64,000 bases of DNA, from positions 31,947,127-32,011,126 of the forward strand of contig NC_035178.2 in NCBI RefSeq assembly GCF_001659605.2, read 5' to 3'. The notes beneath the pieces were generated by a model. It saw only the letters and a list, made by a program, of their open reading frames with translations, ran no database searches and was not told the origin of the DNA. The position numbers and the translations under genes are program-made. This DNA is from Manihot esculenta. Its lineage: Eukaryota; Streptophyta; Magnoliopsida; Malpighiales; Euphorbiaceae. Below are positions 36,031 to 48,100 of the stretch, in pieces (the stretch's first letter is position 1; every line of letters starts with the position of its first letter).

Positions 36031-36286
36031 TCTGTTTTCTGGAAAACAGTACACATCACATAAACATTAACATCATATGGTTCATGTGGGCACACATGAA
36101 CCCTCATCACATACATCACATATCATAGCATATCATTAATGCACATGCCTATTATCATGGCATTTCACATCATCATACAAGACAGGACTCCACATCCTAT
36201 CCTAGTGGACATGATCTTTCCTATTGTGCTTGACCTTCTATAACCTCTATGAGCCCGACACTCTAGGTCCGACCATATGAACCTAG

Positions 36287-36299
36287 GGCTCTGATACCA
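36287..36299 (-). promoter_or_regulatory. Primer binding site of DEL-F, tRNA-iMet type
   Basis: The minus strand reads TGGTATCAGAGCC, three bases from the LTR end at 36303. Confidence 0.9.
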
Positions 36300-36302
36300 T
36301 TC

Positions 36303-38568
36303 TGTAACGACCCGAAAATTGGACCGCTACCAGCACTAGGATCCAGATCGGCTTAAGGCCGCCGGGACCCGTAGCAAGCCTGACATAGAACCTGTAAACC
36401 TGTTCAATCCCATACATGATCAATAATCATACATAAAAATTTAAAACTTTCCTTTTCATCATACACCATACTCAACCTGTGCATTCACTAAACATAGCGT
36501 AACTTAAACATTTGTCCCTCAGTGGGATCTCATCATTGCCCCAGTGGGCGATACATCATAAGTTGAGTTGGTTAAACATAAGCATCAATAGACATTAAGA
36601 TCATGTATCAACAAGGGATTACAATACTCATAGGGTCAAGCACAACTATAACCTCAATATACCTCATTACATAACATACTATAATCTCTTACATTACATC
36701 ATAGTACAATTATCATGTCCACAATCTAACTTATTACATAATCATACTTCAAAACTCTGGCTAACCTCCTGGTCTACCCTGTACCTGCACATCTGGGGTT
36801 AGGGGAGAGGGGTGAGCTACAAAGCCCAGCGAGCAGAATAGTAAAACATTTAAAACATATGATAACATGAAATGCATCACATCACAGCTAATCACATCAA
36901 GGATGAATTTGTCACAATAGTCCTCTACACATTCCAATAGTGCCAGGGGCGTAGAATGGGCCTCACTGGTCTTTCTCTTACATACATAACATAACATAAC
37001 ATTCCATAGTGCCAGGGGCGTAGAATGGGCCTCACTGGTCTTTCTCTTACATAGTGCCAGGAGCGTAGAATGGGCCTCACTGGTCTTCCGTACCGTATCA
37101 TCATCATATCATAACATAGGAGGACTAAAGGATCATTCAACATTCATCCGCATCATCAACATAATATGCAATGCAACATATTCGTGAATTCTAATGCAAG
37201 CACCCTATTATATCTCATGGCATTCATGATGCGTGAATCATGCTAAAACTGATTTATTTATTTAAAAGCATAAGAGTTATTCCACTCACCTCTGGGTAGC
37301 TCTGACCAGACACTGGGGCAGCAAACTCACTGCTGGGGTCCTCGGTTCCTCGGGTCCGAACATACACAGGTGGACTCAAATGAGGGACCAAACATACTAG
37401 AACATAACTCTAAAAACATCCCCCAAAAACCCCCTAAAACATCTCAAAACATCCATGCAAAACATGCAAAGAAAGGCTGGACAGGGCACTTTCGGCGGCA
37501 GGTTCGGCGGCCGAAAGTCCCAGACAGATCCGAAAGTCAGGCACTTTCGGCGGCACCTTCGGCGGCCGAAAGTCCTAGACAGATCCGAAAGTCCTCTTTC
37601 GGGGGCAAGCTTCGGCAGCCGAATGCTGCCTCCACAAGGGGGGTTCGGCGGCCGAAAGTTCCTTCGGCTGCCGAACCTGGTTTCTCCCAAATGGACAGAA
37701 ACTCGGCTCAAACGAGCCTCTTGCCTCCCCAAGCCTCAAATCATGCATAAACTTGTTCTAAAACATGCATACATATCATACATTACACCTAGGGGTCTCA
37801 AACTAGCATATACCCCAACTACAACACTTCAAACACACATCAACAACATACATTGTCCATAAATCACATAAAACCTAACATAGCTCAACTAACTTAAACA
37901 TGCATTTCTACCCCATAAAACTTCATAAAACTTGTTTAAAACATACATTGAGCTTAAGATCGGCTCTTACCTCTTGATGATCGAGAGAGAGGCGACCTAA
38001 ACTCGGATATCCAAGCAAATGAGCTCCTGAGTTCCCAAAGCTACAAAACTTGTCTTAAAATGCTCAAAACTTGCAAAGTGAGGTGAAAACTCAAGAAAAA
38101 TGGAGGAGATTTGGAGAAAGAACACAAGATCTGGGGAGAGGGAGGTCGGAAGCTAGCTGTGGCCGAAAATGGGAGAAAGCTCCCCCATTTCGGCTAAGTG
38201 CCCCTTTTATAGGTGGCTGGCCAGGCCACGTTCGGGGGCCGAAAGTGCCTCCGCATGCATGCCATGTTCGGCGGCCGAACTTGAGTTTCGGCGGCCGAAC
38301 CTGGACTTCCCTCACTCATGCTTTCGGGGGCCTAACGTGCCTCCAAAACGCATGCATGTTCGGCGGCCGAACTTGACTTTCGGCGGCCGAACCTGGGTTT
38401 TCCTCCAAGGACTTTTCATACAAAAACTCATTTAAAAACATACTTAAAATTATTAAAAACATGAAAACATATCATAAAAACATACTTTTACCCTTCTAGA
38501 GGTTTCCGACATCCGAGATTCCACCGGACGGTAGGAATTCCGATACCGGAGTCTAGCCGGGTATTACA
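36303..38568 (-). repeat. 5' LTR of DEL-F
   Basis: It starts TGTAATACCCGG (minus, 38568) and ends GGTCGTTACA (36303). The leader stem-loop repeat has three units at 36937-37090. Palindrome clusters lie at 37488-37680 and 38222-38395. A donor-like AAGAG/GTAAG is at 37970. The TATA region is near 38205-38212, with the start-site palindrome at about 38160-38196. Confidence 0.95.
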
Positions 38569-38573
38569 TAGAC
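38569..38573. repeat. Target site duplication of DEL-F, right copy (TAGAC)
   Basis: It matches 31849-31853. Confidence 0.95.
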
Positions 38574-41371
38574 CGATCTCTATCCCTCCCTACAGGATGG
38601 CACCAGCAGAACTAAAGGAGCTTAAGGAACAGTTGCAAGAGTTGGTAGATAGGGGATTCATCCGATCGAGTACCTCACCTTGGGGTGCTCCAGTGCTATT
38701 TGTGAAAAAGAAGGATGGATCTCTTAGACTTTGTATCGACTATCGGCAGTTGAACAAGGTCACTACCAAGAACAAGTACCCGTTGCCAAGGATCGACGAT
38801 CTATTTGACCAGCTAGCCGGAGCAGGTTGTTTCTCCAAAATAGATCTGAGATCGGGGTACCATCAGCTAAGGATAAGAGAAGAAGATGTGCCGAAGACAG
38901 CCTTCAGGACCAGATATGGGCATTATGAGTTCCTTGTGATGCCGTTCGGGTTAACCAATGCCCTTACAGCATTCATGGATCTCATGAACAGAGTGTTTAG
39001 TCAATACCTGGATCACTTTGTTACTGTCTTCATAGATGATATCTTAGTGTATTCCAGGAATGCAGAGGAGCATGCCCATCATCTGAGGTTGGTTCTGCAG
39101 ACCTTGAGGGAACATGGCTTGTATGCCAAGTTCTCCAAATGTGAGTTCTGGCTGAGGAGCATATCATTCTTGGGGCATGTGGTGTCAGAAAATGGAATCG
39201 ACGTAGACCCCAAGAAAGTGGAAGCTGTAGCTAACTGGCCTAGACCCACCACAGTGACAGAGATCAAGAGTTTCTTGGGTTTGGCAGGTTACTACAGGAG
39301 GTTCGTTCAGGACTTCTCTAAAATTGCAGCTCCCATGACCAGACTGACTAAGAAGAACCAGAGGTTTGTGTGGACCGACCAGTGCGAAGAGAGCTTTGAG
39401 GAGCTCAAGAAGAGGTTGACTTCAGCACCAGTGTTAGCTCTGCCATCTAGTAATGAAGACTTCTCAATCTATTGTGATGTGTCCCGTGTGGGACTGGGCT
39501 GTGTGCTTATGCAGAATGAAAGGGTGATTGCTTATGCTTCAAGGCAGCTGAAGAAGCACGAGTTGAATTACCCTACACATGACCTAGAGATGGCAGCGGT
39601 AATCTTTGCACTCAAGATGTGGAGGCACTACCTTTATGGGGTAAAATGTGAGATCTTCACAGATCATAAAAGCCTGCAGTACATCTTGAGTCAGAGGGAT
39701 CTGAATCTAAGGCAGAGGAGATGGGTAGAACTGCTTAGTGACTATGATTGCAAGATCCAGTATCATCCGGGTAAGGCGAATGTTGTGGCAGACGCCTTAA
39801 GCCGGAAATCACTTGGCAGTTTATCCCATATTTCAGCAGAGAGGAGGCCAGTAGTGAGGGAGCTCTTCGAGCTCATGAATGAAGGTCTACAGTTGGAGTT
39901 GTCTGGTACAGGTGCTTTAGTAGCCCAGATGAGAGTGACACCTGTGTTTCTGGAGCAGGTGGCTCAGAAACAGCATGAGGACCCAAAGTTAGTGAAGATT
40001 GCCAGGACTGTTCAGTCAGGCAAAGATAGTGAGTTCAGATTTGACAGCAAGGGGATCCTCCGCTATGGGAGCAGACTTTGTGTACCAGATGACATAGGGC
40101 TAAAAGGAGACATTATGAGAGAGGCTCATAATGCAAGATACAACATTCACCCCGGAGCCACCAAGATGTATCAAGATCTGAAGAAAGTTTATTGGTGGCC
40201 AGCTATGAAGAGAGAAGTGGCACAGTTTGTGTCAGCCTGCGAAGTGTGTCAGAGGGTGAAGTTGGAACATCAGAAGCTGGCTGGAATGCTTAACCCGCTA
40301 CCTATTCCAGAGTGGAAATGGGAGAATATAGCTATGGACTTCGTAGTGGGGTTACCGGCGACGTCCAACAGATTGGACTCTATATGGGTGATTGTGGACA
40401 GACTCACCAAATCTGCTCACTTCATCCCTGTCAGGAGTGGCTATTCTGTGGACAAGTTGGCGCAGGTGTATGTTGATGAGATCGTCAGACTGCATGGGGT
40501 TCCTGTTTCAATAGTATCCGATAGAGGGCCCCAGTTCACCTCCAGGTTTTGGCGGAGTCTGCAGAATGCCATGGGTACCAGGTTGGATTTTAGCACTGCT
40601 TTCCATCCACAGACGGACGGACAGTCAGAGAGGACCATCCAGAAAATAGAGGATATGCTCAGAATGTGTGTGCTGGATTTTGGCGGTTCTTGGAGGCAGC
40701 ATCTACCTTTGGTGGAGTTTGCCTACAATAACAGCTATCATGCTAGCATCGGGATGGCTCCATATGAGGCCTTGTATGGAAGGAAGTGCAGATTGCCTGT
40801 TTGCTGGGAAGAGGTTGGAGAAAAGGCCTTAGCAGGGCCTGAGCTAGTAGAGATTACCAGCAGGGTGGTACCCATAATCAGAGAAAGAATCAAGACTGCT
40901 GCGAGTAGGTAGAAGAGTTATGCAGATATCCGCAGAAGACAAATAGAGTTTCAGGAGGGGGATCTGGTATTGCTCAAAGTGTCTCCAATGAAAGGAGTGG
41001 TTCGCTTCGGGAAGAAAGGTAAACTGGCTCCACGGTACATCGGACCCTTTGAAGTCTTGCAAAAGATTGAGAATGTATCGTACAAGCTGGATTTACCTGC
41101 TTCGATGGAAAGAATCCATCCGGTTTTCCATGTTTCAATGTTGAGGAAGTTCGTGTCAGATCCTGGCAAGGTTCTTAGTGAGCCTAATGTGGAGATCCAA
41201 GAGGATCTCACCTATGTTGAGCAGCTGGTACGGATCCTAGACACCCAGATTAGAAAGCTAAGGAACAAGGAAATCCTGATGGTGAAAGTCCTTAAGAACC
41301 ACCACAATATGGAAGAATGCACCTGGGAGACACGGGAGTCCATGCTCCAGCAATATCCCCAACTTTTCTAA
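38574..41371 (+). pseudogene. DEL-E gag-pol, second part (RT, RNase H, integrase, chromodomain)
   Basis: It continues the frame of 31853 ([14 protein letters not shown]). RT motifs [20 protein letters not shown] and [11 protein letters not shown] lie at about 38735-39060. The RNase H start reads [14 protein letters not shown] and DHKSLQYIL. Integrase has the HHCC region near 40130-40260 and the DDE residues in [17 protein letters not shown] and GQSERT. A TAG at 40910-40912 replaces a Gln codon (CAG); the same frame then runs to the chromodomain and the end (QQYPQLF, stop 41369-41371). Only two stops interrupt the whole gag-pol apart from DEL-F. Confidence 0.94.
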
Positions 41372-41430
41372 AGTAAGTTTTATGTGTTTTATGTGTATGT
41401 ATGTTGTATGCCTTGCATGTGCTAGCTGAG

Positions 41431-41467
41431 GAATATTCGGGGACGAATGTTCTTAAGGGGGGGAGAA
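41431..41467 (+). promoter_or_regulatory. Polypurine tract and inverted repeat of DEL-E
   Basis: GAATATTC-N6-GAATGTTC (one mismatch) is followed by AAGGGGGGGAGAA abutting the 3' LTR. Confidence 0.87.
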
Positions 41468-43767
41468 TGTAATACCCGGCTAGACTCCGGTATCGAAATT
41501 CCTACCGTCCGGTGGAATCTCGGGTGTCGGAGACCTCTAGAAGGGTAGAACCATGTTTTTATAAAATGTTTTAAAGTATTTTATGTTTTTAAGTTAGAAG
41601 AAAATGAGTTTTTGCATGAAAACAACCTTGGAGGAAAACTCAGGTTCGGCCGCCGAACCTCAAGTTCGGCCACCGAACATGCATGCACTTCGGGCGTGCT
41701 TTAGGCCCCCGAAAGCATAAGTGAGGGAAGTCCAGGTTCGACCGACGAACCTCATGTTCGGCCGCCGAACATGGCATGCATGCGGAGGCACGTTCGGCTC
41801 CCGAATGTGGCCTGGCCAGCCACCTATAAAGGGGTCCCTTAGCCGAAATGGGCGAGCTTTTCTCCCCATTTTCGGCCAAGGTGAGCTCTCCGCCGTCCCT
41901 CACCAATCTTTGAGTTCTTCCTTCAGATCTTTCAAGATTTTCATGAGTTTTCACTTTGTTTTGAAGATTTTAAGCTTTTGAGCAAGTTTTGGAGCTTGGA
42001 GGTTCAAGGAACTCTCTCTCTCCCATTTTCTGAGCTAGGGTCGTTCTCCTCTCGATCTTCAAGAGGTAAGGGCCGATCTTGAGCTTATTGCATGTTTTAA
42101 ACAAGTTTTAAGTAGATCTATGGGGTAGAAATGCATGATAGGTTATGGTTATGTTTTTGGAGTTTATGGGTTTAATGTGTGTTCATGAACAATGTGAGTT
42201 GCTTGATGTGTTGTAGTTGGGGGTTTTTGATGATTTGAAGCCCCTAGGAGCTTGTATGCTTGAGTATGCATGTTGTAGAATAGGTTTATGCATGTTGTAA
42301 AGGTTTGGGAGGCTATTGTCCATGAAGAGCCGAGTTTCTGCCCTTTTGGCAGAAACCAGGTTTGGCAGCCGAAGGACTTTCAGCCGCCGAACCTGCCTGG
42401 GAGGCAAGCCTTTCGGCTGCCGAACCCTGCCCCCGAAAGAGGACTTTCATCTCTGGAGGGCAGTTTTGGCCGCCGAACATGCATGAGTTTCGTCTCTGTC
42501 TGGGAGTTTCGGCCGCCGAAGGTGCCGCCGAACCTGCCTGACTTTCGGCTCTGGAGGGACTTTTGGCCGCCGAACCTGCCGCCGAAAGTGCCCTGTTCAG
42601 CCTTCCTTTGCATGTTTTCCATGAATATTTTTAGGTGTTTTAGGGGGTTTTTGGGGGATGTTTTTAGAGTTATGTTCATGTATGTTTGGTCCCTCATTTG
42701 GGTCCACCTGTGTAGGTTCGGACCCGAGGAACCGAGGACCCCAGCAGTGAGTTCAGCTGCTTCTGTGTCTGTCAGAGCTAGCCAGAGGTGAGTGGAATAA
42801 CTCTCTATGTTTTAAAGTAAATAAGTCAGTTTTTATCATGATTCACGCATCATGTATGCCATGAGATATAATAGGGTGTTGCATTAGAACTCACGAATAT
42901 GTTGCATTGCACAATATGTTGATGATGCGGATGAATGTTGAATGATCCTTTAGTCCTCGTATGTTATGATATGATGATGATACGGTACGGAAGACCAGTG
43001 AGGCCCATTCTACGCCCCTGGCACAGTCAGAATGTTATGTTATGTTATGTTATGTAAGAGAAAGACCAGTGAGGCCCATTCTACGCCCCTGGCACAGTTG
43101 GACCATGTGGAGGACTATTAGTGACAAATTCATCCTTGATGTGATTAGCTGTGATGTGATGCATTTCATGTTATCATATCTTTTAAATGTTTATTATTCT
43201 GCTCACTGGGCTCTTGTAGCTCACCCCTCTCCCTTAACCCCCAGGCTTGCAGGTACAGGGTAGACCAGGAGGTCAGCAAGAGTAATGGAGTCTTGATCAT
43301 GTAATAGATAGTGTGGACATGAATAATGTTGAGATGTCATGTTTAGTACAGTCATGTATATGTACAGTATAGAAATGTTAATGTAAAATTGTTCATGGAT
43401 GTTAGAGGTGTGCTTGACCATAGAGTATTGTTATCCCTTTTAATACATGATCTCAGATGTTTTATAATGTTTATGTAAACCAACTCAATGCATGTTATGT
43501 CATCCATTGGGGGCATTGATGAGATCCCACAGAGGGGTCAATGTTTATGATTATGACTATGTATAGTGCATGCACAGGTTGAGTTTGGTGTATGAATGAA
43601 AGGATGAATGTATAAAAGCTAAAGTTTTAAATTTTTATGTATATTGTTGATCATGTATGGGATTAAACAGGTTCACAGGTTGTATGTTAGGCTTGCTACG
43701 GGTCCCGGCGGCCTTAAGCCGATCTGGATCCTAGCGCCGGTAGCGGTCCGATTTTCGGGTCGTTACA
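41468..43767 (+). repeat. 3' LTR of DEL-E
   Basis: It has TGTAATACCCGG and GGGTCGTTACA ends, TATAAA at 41825-41830, palindrome clusters at 41645-41810 and 42365-42590, and two leader stem-loop units at 42989-43098 (the 5' LTR has one). It carries an extra TTTTGGCCGCCGAACCTG segment near 42558 relative to the 5' LTR. Confidence 0.95.
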
Positions 43768-43772
43768 GTTTT
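43768..43772. repeat. Target site duplication of DEL-E, right copy (GTTTT)
   Basis: It matches 27165-27169. Confidence 0.93.
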
Positions 43773-44860
43773 AAGGTGTTTTAGGGGGTTTTTGGGGAGT
43801 ATTTTAGAGTTATGTTCTTGTTTGTTTGGTCCCTCATTTGAGTCCACCTATGTAGGTTCGGACCCGAGGAATCGAGGACCCCAGCAGTGAGTCAGCTGCT
43901 TCAGTGTCTTGTCAGAGCTAGCCTAAGGTGAGTAGAATGACTCTTTATGTTTCAAAGCAAATAATGAAAGTTTTAGCATGATTCACGCATCATGAATGCC
44001 ATGAGTTATTTTAGGGTGCTTGCATTAGAATTCACGAATATGTTACATTGCATAATATGTTGATGATGTGGATGAGTGTTGGATGATCCTTTAGCCCTCA
44101 CTATGACATGATATGTTATGGGACAGTAATGATACGTTGTGGAAGACCAGTGAGGCCCATTCTACGCCCCTGGCACTAATGGAATGTTATGTTATGTTAT
44201 GCTATGGAAGAGAAAGACCAGTGAGGCCCATTCTACGCCCCTGGCACTGTTGGAATGTGTAGAGGGCTATTGGTGACAAATTCATCCTTGATGTGATATG
44301 TCTGTGGTGTGATGCATTCCATTATAGCATATGTTTTAAATGTTTTATTATTCTGCTCATTAGGCTCTAGTAGTTCACCCCATTTCCCTAATCCCCCAGG
44401 TATGCAGGTACGGGATAGACCAGGAGATCAGCTAGAGTAAAGTCATGGTTATGTAATAGCTAGTGGTAGACATGATAAACATTGAAATGAAATGATGTTA
44501 TTGAAGATTAGTGTTGTGCTTGACCCTAGTTTGTATGTTAATCCCTTTTGTTACATGATCTTTCAAATGTAATGGTTTAATGATGTATTATGTAGACCAA
44601 ACTCACTATATGCTATGTTACCCCATTGGAGTATTAGATGAGGACTCTAGTGTGGGGTTGATGTTTATGTTTATGAGTTGTGCATGCACAGGTTGAGTTT
44701 GGTGATTGAATGAGAAAGTTCAAAATTTTTATGTAATTGTTGATCATGTATGGGATTAAACAGGTTTACAAGATGTATGTCAGGCTTGCTATGGGTCCCG
44801 ACGGCCTTATGCCGATCTAGATCCTAGCGCCGGTAGTGGTCCAGATTCCGGGTTGTTACA
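43773..44860 (+). repeat. DEL-D 5' LTR, second part
   Basis: It resumes with AAGGTGTTTTAGGGGG and ends GGGTTGTTACA. It contains two leader stem-loop units (44142-44250); the 3' LTR has three at the same place. Confidence 0.93.
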
Positions 44861-44863
44861 GAT

Positions 44864-44876
44864 TGGTATCAGAGCC
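44864..44876 (+). promoter_or_regulatory. Primer binding site of DEL-D, tRNA-iMet type
   Basis: TGGTATCAGAGCC lies three bases after the LTR end. Confidence 0.9.
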
Positions 44877-45134
44877 CTAGGTTCATATGATCGGACCTAT
44901 AGAGGATGTTGGGCTCATAGATGTTCTAGAAGGTCAAGCACAATAGGAAAATCATGTCCACTAGGATAGGATGTAGAGTCCTGTCTTGAATGCTGATGTG
45001 AAATGCCATGATTATATGCATGTGCATTAATGATATGCTATGTATGTGATGTATGTGATGTGGGTTCATGTGTTTTCACATGAACCATTTGATGCTAATA
45101 TTTATGTGTTGGGGGTTGTTTTTCAGTAAGCAAG

Positions 45135-48100
45135 ATGAGAGGAACTCGTCGATTCTGCACGATTGACTGGAGTGCCACCCCAGGATAAGGGCACGAATGC
45201 CCGTCCTCCTGCATTGCCTAGGGCAATGTCCTGCAGGTCTAGCAGGGAGAGAGCATCAAGGGACCCTAAAAGGTCTTTTGATGTGAGCAGAAGGGGAGCA
45301 GTGCAAGGTGGAATGTCGGAAGATGTGGGGAATGATATGGATGTGGACCAGAGGAGGGATGGCAGTCTTGGAATGAGTTTGTCTAAAGAGGGCATGGGAG
45401 AGTCCCAAGGAGGCACTCAGGCCTCGAGATTTGTTCAGCCACCCCAGTACCCACTCTTTTCTCAGAATCCCGGGTATTCGATGGGAGGTACATCGGATTA
45501 CCCCAGCTTTAATCCTTACCCTTCTCACATGCCATACCCACCTTTCTACCCACCATACCCATAGTACCCTATGTACCCACCCCCATCTTTCTACCCAGGT
45601 CCAGCAAACCCTACCCCAGGGGACGCTGCACCTCCTCCACCACCAGCAGAACCAGAACCCCAAGTGCCTAAACCTACCTCATCTGGAGGGAGCAAGGTCA
45701 AGATGACCGATTACATGAAGTTGGGTGCTCCCCAGTATGAAACAGGTGATGACCCGTTTGAGTACCTTGGGAGGGTCAAGATGATTACAGATGAGATAGG
45801 GGCTGATGATAGTAGAGCCATTCAAATGGCTGGGTTCACTCTGAAGTGCAAGAACCCGTGAGTGGTTCAAGAACTATGTGAACCCGAGGTTGGATAGTCT
45901 TTCATGGGAGGAGTTTGCGAATGAGTTTGCAGGATGGGCTTTCCCTGACAGTTCAAGGGAGTTGAAGATGATTGAATTTGAGCAGTTGAGGCAGACGGAT
46001 GAGATGAGTGTGGATGAGTATACAGATAGGTTTTTGGAGCTATTGCCGTTTTTCGGGCAAAATCTGGATACAGACCAGAAGAAGTCAAGGAGGTATGTCA
46101 TGAGGCTCCATTCCAGGTAATCCTCCTTGATCCAGTCAGCAGAGAGGGAGAGTTTCCATGCCATAGTGGATATGGCTCGGAGGATGGAGGCTAGTGCAAT
46201 CATCGAAGGGAAAGTTAAGCAGTCAATAGCACAGCCTTCTAGTTCCAAGACCCCAGGTGGGGGAAGGTTAGACCCTTCTTCTCTGAGTTCAGGCAGTAAG
46301 AGGTGGAGCAGTACCACCAAAAAGTCAAAGAAGAACAAGTTTTGGAACAAGATCAAGTCAGGTCTGGGATTAGGAAGTGGCTCGAGCTCAGGTGCAGATA
46401 ATGCAGTATGTATGAAGTGTGGGAAGCCGCACAAAGGAGTATGTCGATTTGGGATGACAGCCTACTTCAGATGTGGGCAAGAGGGACACATGGCACGGGA
46501 GTGTCCTAGAGCAGCTTTTGTGGCACAGTCTCAGCAGACAGCTTCTGGTAGTGTGGCTTAGCCAGCAGCTCTAGCCGCGACTCAGACCAGTGGCAAAGGC
46601 AGAGGGAGAGGGGCAGCCTCTTCTTCAGCGGGTTTCAGGGGTGAAGGTCCATCAGCTCCAGCACGGATCTTCACCATGACTCAGCAGGAGGCAAATGCAT
46701 CAAACACCGTGGTGTCAGGTAATCTCATCATTGGTTGTTCTGATGTTTATGTCTTAATGGACCCTGGTGCATCGCATTCTTTTATTGCCCCGAGGGCCGT
46801 CGAGAGGTTGGGGTTGATGGTCTCTGGGTTAGAGTGTCCCCTATGGGTCTGTGGACTCAAGTGTGACCCATCAATGGCAGAGTCAGTCTGCCAGTATAGT
46901 CCAGTTTTTGTTGAGGGGAGATGCCTTTCAACCGACCTTGTGGTTCTAGATTTGACAGATTTTGACGTCATTCTAGGGATGGATTGGCTATCTACCCATG
47001 GTGCTACCTTGGACTGCAGAGACAAGGTAGTCAGGTTCAGATGTCAGGATGGGTCAGAGGTTGTCTTTAGAGGAGACAGGAGGGGTACACCTAGAGGTTT
47101 GATATCAGCCGTATAAGCTCGTAGGTTGCTCAGGAGAGGTTGTCAGGGTTTTCTAGCTCATGTGAGGGAGCTGAATAGTCATGTTAGAGAGCCCGCCTCA
47201 GTGCCCGTGGTCAGAGAGTTTTTAGATGTTTTTCCAGACGAGCTGCCAGGTTTACCACCTGCTAGGGAGATAGAGTTTGAAATTGAGTTAATGCCTGGAA
47301 TCCGACCGATCTCTATCCCTCCCTACAGGATGGCATCAGCAGAATTAAAGGGGCTTAAGGAGCAGTTACAAGAGCTGGTAGATAAGAGCTTCATCCGACC
47401 GACTCACCTTGGAGTGCTCCAGTGCTATTTGTGAAAAAGAAAGATTGATCCCTTAGACTTTGTATCGACTACAGGCAGTTGAACAAAGTCACTACTAAGA
47501 ATAAGTACCCTTTGCCAAGGATCGACGATCTATTCGACCAGCTAGCAGGAGCAGGTTGTTTCTCCAAAATAGATCTGAGATCTGGGTATCATCAGCTGAG
47601 GATAAGAGAAGAGGATATGCCAAAGACGGAGTTCAGGACCAAATATGGGCACTATGAGTTTCTTGTGATGCCGTTCGGGTTAACCAATGCCCCTGCAGCA
47701 TTCATGGATCTCATGAATAGAGTGTTTAGCCAGTACCTGGATCACTTTGTTATTGTCTTCATAGATGATATCTTAGTGTATTCCAGGAATGCAGAGGAGC
47801 ATGCCCATCATCTGAGGTTAGTTCTGCAAACCTTGAGGGAACACGGCTTGTATGCCAAGTTCTCCAAGTGTGAGTTCTGGTTGAGGAGCATTTCATTCTT
47901 GGGGCACGTTGTGTTAGAAAATGGAATCAAGGTAAACCCCAAGAAAATGGAAGTTGTAGCTAACTGGCCTAGACCCACTACAGTGACAGAGATCAAAAGC
48001 TTCTTGGGTTTGGCAGGTTACTACAGGAGGTTCGTACAAGACTTCTCTAAAATTGTAGCTCCTATAACCAGACTGACTAAGAAGAACCAGAGGTTTGTGT

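Larger units (their letters stand above)
31854..38568 (-). mobile_element. DEL-F: Del/Tekay element inserted antisense in DEL-E pol, with truncated 3' end
   Basis: The minus-strand order is 5' LTR (38568-36303), primer site, gag-pol from 36030, then an abrupt joint inside the integrase core to the last 83 bases or so of the 3' LTR (31936-31854). The TAGAC duplications show that both outer termini are original, so the missing chromodomain, purine tract and most of the 3' LTR were lost after insertion. Confidence 0.95.
27170..43767 (+). mobile_element. DEL-E: near-complete Del/Tekay element inserted in the DEL-D 5' LTR
   Basis: Without DEL-F it is about 9.9 kb, with LTRs of 2220 and 2300 bases, a primer site, one continuous gag-pol frame broken by only two stops, and a purine tract. 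The LTRs are closely similar by eye except for one extra leader repeat in the 3' copy. Apart from the DEL-F insertion it is the best-preserved element in the window. Confidence 0.95.
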
